A stretch of DNA of 64,000 bases. Origin: Diphasiastrum complanatum. Its lineage: Eukaryota > Streptophyta > Lycopodiopsida > Lycopodiales > Lycopodiaceae. The stretch lies in assembly GCA_029204225.1 (NCBI GenBank), contig MU832142.1, positions 1-64,000 on the forward strand, in the 5' to 3' direction. How positions within the stretch are numbered: position 1 is the first letter of the stretch; the number at the start of each line of letters is the position of its first letter. Of the stretch, positions 54,415 through 64,000 are shown piece by piece. Made by a program: the position numbers and the translations under genes. Under the pieces are notes generated by a model. It did not search any database. It worked only from the letters and a program-made list of their open reading frames with translations, and was not told the origin of the DNA.

Positions 54415-54820
54415 TTATGTAGTGATCTTGAATGTAAGCCAATTGGCCAAGTAGTCAACCCTTGTATTTATTTTCTTGGGATGTGCATCCATTCTACCTT
54501 GAAAAAGTGTTTCGTCAGTCCTTGTATGGCTATGGAGTAGGCTTTTACTTTCTTGTCTCTTGTCTCTGATATGGTACATACAAGTCATAATGCGGATCAC
54601 CAATTGATTTCCCAAGTATTCCTAGGCAACGTCCTTCTTGTAGTAGTCTAGTTGCCATGTGTAGGCCCAAGAGGAGTCTTTTATACTTGGCGGTATTGTT
54701 CGTGAGACCTTTGTCCAAGTAGACTCCTATGTTTGTTATCTCGACCTCGTTGGAAACTTGTAACAAAGCTCCTATGGTGCCTTCTCTAGTTGGATATCTA
54801 CAAGTTCCACCGACCATCAA
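54415..54820 (-). pseudogene. Gypsy Tat-like second RNase H relic
   Basis: The minus strand reads GVYLDKGLTNNTAKYKRLLL, GLHMATRLLQE, then after a frameshift LGNQLVIRIMTCMYHIRDKR, then INTRVDYLANWLTFK. These are the blocks of the extra (archaeal-type) RNase H in plant Tat gypsy elements ('TNNTAEY.ALL.GL..A', 'GDS.LV..Q..G', 'N..AD.LA..A'). Catalytic Asp residues are partly replaced. It supports assigning the LTR at 52645 to a Tat-like element. Confidence 0.75.
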
Positions 54821-55713
54821 GGTGTATGTATTACATGTAGCTTCAAAAAAGAAGGAAAAATATTTTAAATGTTATGGTTTTTTTTTCCTAGTGATCTGTC
54901 TACCATGTATAAAACAACACCTGAAAGAAAAACAAAATGTAACAAATGTTATATGCTATATATGTAGTCTTTTTCTCTAGATACGGTATGCCTTAATTTT
55001 GGTGATGTCGACACGATGTTTGAACACAACGTTCAGCACATTTCACAGTGTTGTTCTCATATAATATCTAAATCACATAGGGGCCATTCTAACTTTTGTG
55101 GCATTAATTCGTTTCCAAATTCGTATATCCTGGAACTTATTTCAAAACAACACCACATTTAGATCCTCTTCTAAACCATTACTAAGTTAATGAATTATCT
55201 TTTCCAAAGAATGAATCATTAACCTGCAAGTAACTGTTCTAAACATTACTTGTTCATATGTCTATGCTCACTGACTAGTTTAAGTATACTATATAAACTC
55301 GATACATAAGAACACAAAGTAGATCCACAAGATTAGGACTTATGTAACCAACATATCCAACTATGTTCCTATCCATAAACATAGGCTATAAACCGTATAT
55401 TTTACCCACATAACTCGCTGAGAATCCTGCAAAAATATCCAACCATCAAACTTTTACTAACAAAATTTCTTCATGCAATCAACCTCTTAGTATTCAAACC
55501 AAGATTAGGTTGATTTATACAAACATCTTTGGACAAAAGGTTAAGATTAAAGCTTTATTCCCACCTGATCCAATCCATAACAAAATGATACTTGGTAAGC
55601 CAATCAATTGAATCTAAATTTAATCTTTACCACTACTATCTATAACTATGAATAACTCACAGCTCAATAAAATCTAGTTCCAGATTATTCGCAAAAATCC
55701 CTAGAGAGTTTCT

Positions 55714-56028
55714 CTATTTCCCAAAATACCTTGAAACAAATAAGCAATGGATTTCTCTGTTAGTATTACCATTACAGTTGTCACTAACCATCGGTCTACA
55801 GATCACTCTAGCATGCTCCTTAAGTGTTTCTCTGTAGATGACCTCATCATCTAAGAATACCACTCCGCACTGACCCAAGTATGGACAAAATATATCATTC
55901 AAATATTGTTGAAACGTTGCAAGTGTATTCACTGAACCAAAAGGAACATTAAGAATCTTAATGTAACCGAAAATAATATTGTAATAGATATATGATATCC
56001 ATTCCAAAATCAGTAAAAAAAATTTCAT
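55714..56028 (-). pseudogene. Gypsy reverse transcriptase relic
   Basis: The open frame contains YIKILNVPFGSVNTLATFQQ, then YLNDIFCPYLGQCGVVFLDD, then EVIYRETLKEHARVI. This is RT motif B through the catalytic FLDD and beyond. Sequences on either side are degraded, with no clear integrase. Confidence 0.85.
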
Positions 56029-59000
56029 TCTTCCAAAAGTTAGAAGTACTCTTGGTTGTTTCCATCATTATAAAGAACCACTCTATAATGGCTCAAAAAG
56101 AATTTAAAATTACGTGATTCTTGTATGGAACACATTCCATCTCCTGTCGTTTGCAAATTATAGGGTTTTAATCCAAATCCAATTGCAAAACAGAGATGGT
56201 TCCATGAATGGATTATTATTCGGCTACCCTTACCTCTTCCCTTAGAATCTTCGATTCCTCGATATTTTAAATGAACATTGGGGAAAGGAACCCATTTTTC
56301 AGAGGCAGTTTAAAAATATAATTCCAAAAGCCTAAATTTCCAATTGCAGACAATCACTTATACTTTCGGAATTCAAAGTAGATTAGCGAATGGGATCGAC
56401 TCAGTCAACCAATTCTCTACACCTCAAGCTTCATTTCCTTCCTTCCCAAATGTGGTTCAGGCTGAAAGCCCTAGATTTGGCAAGGAAAAGGACCAATCCT
56501 GAATAAGTAGTACTTTTATCTACTGGTTATCCAAAATAGTTTCAATTGTTCATTAATTAAGTGTCGAACTCAATTATTGGCAAATCAACAAAATAGATCA
56601 GCATATAAACCGTTTCAATAAGACTTGCATTATTCTTGGTCTTTATTGATCACATAAAACAAGAAATGCTGACTTTAGTTGACAGATTCCAAACTCTTCA
56701 ACCGAAACTGAAACGTACTATGACCTTATAAAACTGACTGATTTCAACTCCGTAAGATCATTCACTTTATAAGCGATTTCTATTTGACCAAAAACCAACG
56801 AATTTGAAAAAAATCAAAACATCCACGATTCTTTCAAATTTTTACGTAACTAGGATTTTCAAATTCCATTCAGTATGGACCAAAACTATGAAAATTGATT
56901 TAAAGCATCGACTTGGCAGTTTCACAGTTGTCGTCCCATATCGAAAGGATTTTGAAAAATCCGGCATGCATCAGACATGACATGTAGTGATTTCTATAAA
57001 ATCAAAAAAAATTATGTAAAATACCTAGTAATTGCAAAATTTGCTTTTTGACTAGCTTTTATAAAATTGTATTCAAACATGAAATTACTCTGATCAACTA
57101 TTGTACCACCTTGTATCATGCATACAAATTCATCCAAACATTTTCAACACTGGAAAAGCACTCAACTACTTCACAAACATGCATACAATCAGAATAATTC
57201 GAAATTTTTTCAAATTTTACTCTAAAAATTGCCAAACTTCCAACGGCCATAACTTCTGCTACAGGACTCCAATTTGGTCGCTGTAAAGCACAGGACAGAG
57301 GGAGAAGAGGTTAGAAAGACACTTGACATGTCAACCTGCCACCTAGGCTTCACATGTGTGAGTTATAATATCCTAAAATTGCAATAGGAGGGTGCACTAT
57401 CTATAGGTGGTATTCTTAAAAATCCAACTCCAGCCCAATATGCATCCAATCAGAGGTTACAAGCACTCTTATAAGGTTCATTAGAGAGGCATGGAGTCTT
57501 CCAATAGGTATATCAAGCAAGCTTAGATCATGCAAAAATTGCATTTATGGAGTCTTTCAACAAGCAAAACTTCAAGATATTGCTGCCTAAGCCCCCCAAC
57601 TCCAAAATAGGTGAATGATGGATCAAATAAAAGGAAATACATCATATCTTTCAGTTTGTAAGAAAATCCAGCAGGTTCAGACCACCTATTGAGAGTTATT
57701 CAAGCTCAAAAACCTCAAAAATACACTATTTCTTGACTTTTTGAGACCCTTAATGGCGTCCAATCCTAACCAAATCCTAACCAAACTTCATGATAGCCTT
57801 AGGACAACATCATTACTTCTCCGAAATAGTCTTCATGCTAGAAAGATCCATGTTAGGGCATGGAAATGGACTAATTTTGCACTTTTCCTCTCTTAAGATT
57901 TTTAGGATTGATCAAGAACTACTTCAACATATTGGCTCCTGAAGCCTCTCTTTCATGATTTCTCAAGATTTTCCAAGATCCATATCAAGATATTGGCTTC
58001 TCCAAGTTGTTTTTGTGGTCTCTTTGGCCAGTCAACATTATTTCAAGATTGGATACACCCACCCCCTCACTCTCGTATTCCCATCTTGATCTACTCTCTT
58101 GAATAGCTTCCTCATACTTATATGTCTCTAATACAAGGATAGCTGGTTGCAGTAGCTCTACGCATGTGAACATCACTACTAATAGATTATTCAACATTGA
58201 TCTTTGGCTATAAGCCCATTGATAACCACCTCTCTCAAGCTTACATACTACAACATCAAGCTACTATTGTTTCTCATATATTACTGCTCAATCCATTGTC
58301 AATTCATACCTGTCATTGTGGAGGACATTCTCTAATAGGAGAAATTCTAGCCAAATGTTTCAAAGATTCTATAGGTTGCATACAAGACAGACTGAAGGTG
58401 TTACATCTCATGACAATAGGTTGCCAGTGATAGATATCAATCTATTCAAACTGTAACTATATCATGTACATCATCAGTTCTGAAATCACATATGCTAAAT
58501 GTCTATTCAATATTTTATTAAAGAAAAATTTGAATAATTACTTAAGGTAAAAGAAATTCGATTATCTCTCAACAAAAAGTTGAATATTAATATTAGAAGT
58601 TGGAATCTTGAAATAAAATATATAATATGTCTTCCCTTGAATAGTTTTGTATATTCTTTTTTATTCGGAATGTAGAATAATTCATATTTTAAATTGATAT
58701 AGCTAAAGTCATCAATCGTTCAATGATAAACTTCATAAACCAAACATAAGTCATTTGTGATGAAGAACATAATTGAGCACATAAAGGACTTCCACTAGCT
58801 AAAAAAACTACATAAGAATATGTTGCATAATTTGTAGACTAGGAATAAAAAGACTTGGGGCATTGGTTTAATTTAATATAATGTGAAGGCCCCAAAGTCA
58901 ATTTTGCTAAGGTTCTAAGTTTAGAGGGAATCACATGTATCATGTGAGGGCCCTAATGAACTCACATGTATCATGTGAAGGGCACCCTTCTAGATTAGAT

Positions 59001-59590
59001 ACATTAGAACTTGAATGAAGGGCTTGGTTTGGAATCCTTGTCATTTAGAGTAATTTGATTATCCATCAATATGATTGAAAAGTGTTATGCTCTCAATGTC
59101 TTTAAGTGATATCAAATTAACTTGGAATCTTGGATATTTCCTCCCTTTGAAATATCACTTTTGCACATATAGAACCTCAAACATTCTACATGTTTTCTAG
59201 GTATTTTAAAAGCCCACAAGGTTCCATTATTGTACTTTCAAATCCATGTGATGCACATAACAATATAGAGAAAAATTTCTCTTCATGGTTGAGGATGTAG
59301 GAGAAATGTCTTGGGTGACTTCCTCTCTCTAAACCATGAAGAATTTATGAAGGATAACTTATTCAATTTCTCAATGATTTCAAACTTTGATGACTCATAG
59401 TGCACTACAAAGTTCTTCAAATCTAAGTGGCTATATAAGGCCCTTTTCATGACCTATAAAATATTATGAAACCAATATCTTAAAATGATGGGTCATGTTT
59501 CCAAAAAAGAAAATTGATTAATTTATATTTTTGGGAACAAAAATTTCTTTGCGATCCAATTTGTTTCCAAAATGTATTTTTGAATATTTT
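56029..59590. other. Intergenic, no gene seen
   Basis: Several short open frames (for example 57985-58197 minus and 58197-58430 plus) show no domain or splice pattern that I recognise. It is AT-rich, probably decayed repeat DNA. Confidence 0.4.

Positions 59591-59594
<4 letters not shown>

Positions 59595-59632
<38 letters not shown>
59595..59632. repeat. (GT)n microsatellite
   Basis: An uninterrupted GT run of about 38 bp. Confidence 0.98.
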
Positions 59633-59634
<2 letters not shown>

Positions 59635-60049
59635 CAAAGTTTAAACATTTCCAACGTACATGAGTGATTGTGAAGCAAAATCTTCACGTTAATTTATTTT
59701 ATTTCATTTTAATTTTTGTTACACATCACACCAATGTATTATGTATTTGTATGAAGCTTACAATCTCAAAAATATGATTTTGGGGCCCATAACAGTCACA
59801 AATTTAAGTCCTTTTCCATGGGAAAGCACCATAACAATCATTCCATTTAAGGCCTACATGTCATCTAGAGAAAAGCAAATTTTCACGATACTTTTCTACT
59901 CATCAAAAATTAAGGAGTTATCATTTAGAGCTCATCAACCATGTCTCAGGCATACTAAATTGTTGGATTATTTTCCTTCTTACCAATCGACTAATCGTTT
60001 TAATCTTCATCTGTTGTTTATCCAGTTTTGCAAATTTTTCCGTTCTTTT

Positions 60050-60490
60050 ACAGTCTGCAATTTTACAAGTGTTTTTACACAATCTGCAGAATTACACGAA
60101 GTTTTACCACAGTGTCGCATTTCATTTTTCTCTCACTTCGGCTAGGAAATACACGGAGTTTTACCTTAGTGTCACTTCAGTTTCTCATTTTTGCGAAGTT
60201 GTCGCCTATTAGGAATCTCGTGTAAAAATGCAGTGTTGCTTTTTGCATTTTTTGCCTGTTAGGATTTGCGAGCAAATATGCAGAGTCACATTTTTCACTT
60301 GACAAGATGTCGCACTTTTCGCTTTTTTCAAAGAGTCTCAAAAGTTAAGGAAATGACTCTGGCAAAGTGTAGGGCAACCCTAAATCAATTTTTAAGGCAT
60401 TGTCGCGTTTTTCGCAAAATCATGATACTATCGTCTTTTTGGACAGTGTCACCTATGGCTGTTTCAGTTCATTTTTGGCAGAAGTGACAG
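60050..60490 (+). repeat. Degenerate short repeats upstream of copia LTR
   Basis: Variants of ACACGAAGTTTTACCACAGTGTCGCATTT and of GCCTATTAGGAATCTCGTGTAAAAATGCAGTGTTGC recur two to three times, and the word TGTCGC(A/G)(C)TTTT recurs about six times. The set may be part of the copia LTR U3. Confidence 0.6.
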
Positions 60491-60499
60491 TTTGGTTCA

Positions 60500-61263
60500 T
60501 TTATGCAGACAGAACGTTTACGGCCAATTTCACCGCTTATCAGCAATCAATGACAAGGAACCAGATGGATGCCAACAGATACCAGCCAACTGGCAATCGC
60601 AATTGAAGACCTAATTTCTTAGTATATATAGTTGTTCATATTTATAAAATTTTCAAGTTATGAAGAAGCATTTGAATAGTTAGCTCTCTCTCTCTCTCAA
60701 GCCTGCAAGCTTGAACACTCCTGAGCATTCTAGCTCACTTCTTAGAGTTGTTTTAGAGATTGTTATTGCGCTACTGCTTATCAACATTGCACTTAATTCA
60801 GACTTTCATCTTAGTCGCTCAGAGCTTCGATCCGCAACTTATTGTACTCATTTATTTTTGTTTCATTTTCATACTAAATCAATACCATTTTCATTGCGTT
60901 CAGCTTTGTCTCAAAGTGTATGCGTTTTTTGTAGTTCTTCGCGACTAATTATTTGTCTAGCGATTTACAAATGTTTTGTGACAAATTATTTCTCTGATAA
61001 TTCAATGCATTATTGTTTGACTACGTAATCACTGTAGTACTGATGATTTCAACGTTAGTTACTGTAAGATCAAACGTGATTTCTATCACTATTGTTTTTG
61101 TTTGAAATTGATAGGCATAGTCATGCATAGAGAAAGAGGAAGATAGTTCATTCTGCCACGCACGAAAAGTATTATTTCTAGACACTCGATTATTTTCATT
61201 CGTTTCTCTTTGAGTTCGTTTCTTTTCGAGTTCGACCTATCTTCTGCACACCTCTTTCCGACA
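60500..61263 (+). mobile_element. Copia 5' LTR (end defined)
   Basis: It ends TCTTTCCGACA at 61263 directly before the primer site. A TATA-like TATATATAG lies at about 60623. The start could not be fixed. Confidence 0.5.
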
Positions 61264-61275
61264 TGGTATCAGAGC
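61264..61275 (+). other. Copia primer-binding site
   Basis: TGGTATCAGAGC follows the LTR end. It is complementary to the 3' end of initiator tRNA-Met. Confidence 0.92.
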
Positions 61276-61416
61276 GAAATGTCTAATACTTGATATCTCT
61301 CGAGATATCAAATTCTTCAGTTCTTTTTTAACTTTTCTGTATCATAGAATTGGTTTCCTATTGTTGAGATTACTACATCTTAGCGTCATCGATACAATTT
61401 ACAGACTAGGTTCCAG

Positions 61417-64000
61417 ATGGATTCTCAAAGTAAAGTCGGTCTCATCGCAGACAAGCTGAATGGATCCAATTATTATTTGTGGAAATTTATGATGAAGACC
61501 TTGCTAATCGCCAGCAAATTATGGGATGTTGTTACAGGTACAGAAGTAAAACCTGAAGACGACAACTCAAAGTAGAAATTGAAGGATGGTAAAGCTTTCG
61601 TGCTTATTATCCTCAATATATCAGATACACAGATTGGACACATAGCTGAAGCTAAAACGTCAAAAGGCGTTTGGGACATCCTGAACTCACTATATGATGT
61701 GAGGGACATAACTACCAAGTTACATCTACGAAGGAAATTCTTCACATTCAAAATGTTTGTTGGTGATTCTTTTCAGAATCACATTAACCAGTTTAAGAAT
61801 CTCTTGTAATAGATGGCCACTGTCAGATCAGTCATAGACGATCAAGACACAATCATGACATTGCTTTCAAGCTTGCCCTCTACATATGAGAACTAGGTAA
61901 TGATCATATCGACACACTCAGACTTAACTCTTACTAGAGTTATCACAATGTTGTTTCAAGAAGATAATAGAAGAAGTCAAAACACTTCGTCGACTTCCTC
62001 CTCTCAGGCTCTATATTTTAACAAAGGCTCTAAGCGACAGAAGCAGAAAAGCTCCAAGAAGGCTGCAACGAATCAGAAGCCGACTCAAAGTCAAGAACAG
62101 TCATTGAATCCACAGTCGAAGAAGAAGATGTTTTGCAGGTAGTGCAAGCATAATAACCATGAGATCAAGGATTTTCGAATTCTCCAAGCAAAGAACACAG
62201 CCAAGCGATCTTATCGACAAGCAAACACATTCTCATCATCTCCCCAAGTCGAAGTGGACAAAGGCGCATTTATGGTCAAAGATCAAAGCGCGGTTTTGGA
62301 TGATTCATGATTTCTAGATTCTGGAGCAACTCAACATATGACCAATCAACGTGAGATCTTCAACTCCTACATGCCTTACAACACGAAGAAATTTGTTCAT
62401 CTTGGTGACAATAGTACTCACACTATTGAAGGTGAAGGTATTGTAAGATTGCGATTCCAGCACGATCAATTCAAATTTCTATCAAAAGTCTTATATGTTC
62501 CTAAACTCTCTACAAATCAATTATCAGTAAGTAGAATTACAGATTTAGGTCGTAAGGTAGAATTTGAATCTGATCAATGCAAAATTATTGATAGGAGTAA
62601 TAAGATCCTTGCACTTGGCAAGAGGCATGGTTACTTATATAGATTGGCACATTGTTATTCTGAGTCTAGTCAAGCGTTGAAAACCTTTGTTCTAGTCAAT
62701 AAAGCATTACTATGGCATCATCGCTTAGGACACGTGAATCATGCATCTATTTTGAACATGTTCAGACAATCCATGGTCCTTGATATCGACTATCATTCTG
62801 GTAAGGTTGATCTCCCTGTCTGTCGTAGCTGCATTTTTGGAAAGCAAGCTAGGATTTCTTTTAGATCAAACCATATGCATGTGGCAAAAGGTCTTCTAGA
62901 TGTTGTTCACACAGATATATGTGGACCGATGCAAACTCCTTCATTGTTAGATGCAAAGTATTTTATTACCTTTATTGACAAATTTTCCAGAAGGACAGTT
63001 GTTTATTTTATTAAACAGAATTCAGAAGCTTTCATCAAATTCAAACAATTCAAAGAGCACACTGAGAATCAAATTGGCAAACGAATCAAAGCGTTGAGGT
63101 CAGATAATAGGGGAGAATACATCTCCAACGAATTCAAGAAGTATTGCTTTAACAAAGACATTGAGCAACAATATATTACCTCCTATTCACCTCAATCAAA
63201 TGGTCTTGCTAAAAGAAAAAACAGAACCTTAGTTGAATCGGCAAAGTGCATGTTATCACATGTGACACTTCCGAAGTCCTTCTGGGCTGAAGTTGTTTCA
63301 ACAACAACCTATATTCAGAACAGATGTACTACTAAAGGTCTCTTAGACAAAACACCATTCGAAGTTTGGACAGGTACCAAAACTTCTTTATCAAACTAAC
63401 GAGTTTTTGGATGTACTACTTTTGCACAGATACCTTGTGATATCAGGAAGAAGCTCGGCTTCCAGAGTATCAAATGTGTTTTCATCAGCTACACTACTTC
63501 AGATCAAGCCTACAAGTTGTTTTTTCCATCGAGTCGAAGATATTCACTAGCCAGGATGTTATCTTCATAGAAAATTAGTTTCAAGACCTCAAAGGAAAGG
63601 GCAGTTCCCATGTAGCTGACCTGTCAGATTCTCCTGACGCTTTGAACTTTCCAGTTCCGCAGGCGGCTATTCCCATTGAAGGTCCAAGTTCTTCTACTTC
63701 TGACGAACAACGAATCAACGACGAATCAGAAGATGATGATGTTGCAGTTCAGCAACTATAGTATGATAAAAATGATCAACTTCCTCTATTACCCAGAAGA
63801 TCATCAAGAACTAGCAGAGCACCTCACCAGTATATCAACAAGTCTGCAGCCTACCTTGTTTAGGAATCGACGTCTGTCGAAGAGGCACTTAATCAGCCTG
63901 ATTTTGATCTCTGGAAAGAAGCTATGGATAAAGAGTATTCATCTCTTACAAGAACCAAACATGGACGATTGTCAAATTACTTGCTAGCAGAAACGTAGTT
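61417..64000 (+). pseudogene. Ty1/copia gag-pol, broken, runs off the window
   Basis: Starting at ATG 61417, gag reads GLIADKLNGSNYYLW and DTIMTLLSSLPSTYEN. The zinc knuckle (about 62131-62180) has a stop and a final Cys changed to Phe. Protease holds FLDSGATQHMTN. GAG-pre-integrase reads LWHHRLGHVNHASIL and CRSCIFGKQARISF. Integrase keeps both Asp (VVHTDICGPM, LRSDNRGEY), but the catalytic Glu in 'NG.AERKNR' is Lys (NGLAKRKNR). RT starts near 63890 (ALNQPDFDLWKEAMDKEYSS). In-frame stops lie near 61574, 61808, 61894, 62140, 62308 and 63399, with a frameshift after. The frame 62338-63399 is open for 353 codons. Order and motifs are canonical copia. It is recent but inactive. Confidence 0.95.

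Noticed and set aside
60050-60490. CRISPR-like or regularly spaced repeat array
   Set aside because: Repeat units and spacing are irregular and this is plant nuclear DNA.

Overview
This window is nuclear DNA of a land plant with a large, repeat-rich genome. The evidence is spliced genes with GT-AG introns, a full-length intronless PPR-DYW organelle RNA-editing protein, a plant DUF538 protein, a plant-type DPP6/TolB-like beta-propeller gene, and many relics of plant Ty1/copia, Ty3/gypsy (including Tat-like), Helitron and tRNA-SINE elements. A Penelope-like reverse transcriptase relic and the low gene density would fit a fern, lycophyte or gymnosperm better than a compact angiosperm. Naming a group is inference only.

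Layout. 1-6.3 kb: broken gypsy pieces on both strands and a 94-bp hairpin. 7.0-8.3 kb: the last four exons of an unidentified coiled-coil gene (+). 10.0 kb: an 86-bp tRNA-derived insertion with a perfect 18-bp target duplication. 10.5-13.2 kb: copia RNase H end and LTR pieces (-), then a GA microsatellite. 13.5-25.6 kb: gypsy material (+) with a chimeric pol (RT, partial RNase H, second RT, integrase), then one LTR of about 7 kb that carries its promoter-containing section twice and is followed by a primer-binding site and a second internal region. 25.7-28.0 kb: a copia element (-). 28.7-31.0 kb: the PPR-DYW gene (+). 31.9-33.9 kb: a gypsy-like gag with three zinc knuckles between direct repeats. 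34.8-35.9 kb: the DUF538 gene (+) with a 5'UTR intron. 38.6-40.4 kb: a deletion-derivative copia (+). 41.3-43.4 kb: a Helitron Rep relic (-) interrupted by a Penelope-like RT fragment (+). 43.6-45.0 kb: two copia relics. 45.2-46.7 kb: an almost intact 1.5-kb non-autonomous LTR element whose primer site matches the anticodon arm of initiator tRNA-Met. 47.6-51.8 kb: the five-exon DPP6-like gene (-), with a solo-like copia remnant in its first intron. 52-56 kb: Tat-like gypsy pieces (-). 61.3-64.0 kb: a third copia element (+), long but broken by stops, running off the window.

The four host genes are unrelated and do not form a pathway. About nine tenths of the window is transposon-derived or featureless. 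The points most worth following are the half-tRNA-primed small LTR element, the promoter-duplicated giant LTR, the Penelope-like RT inside the Helitron, and the minimal tRNA-SINE.
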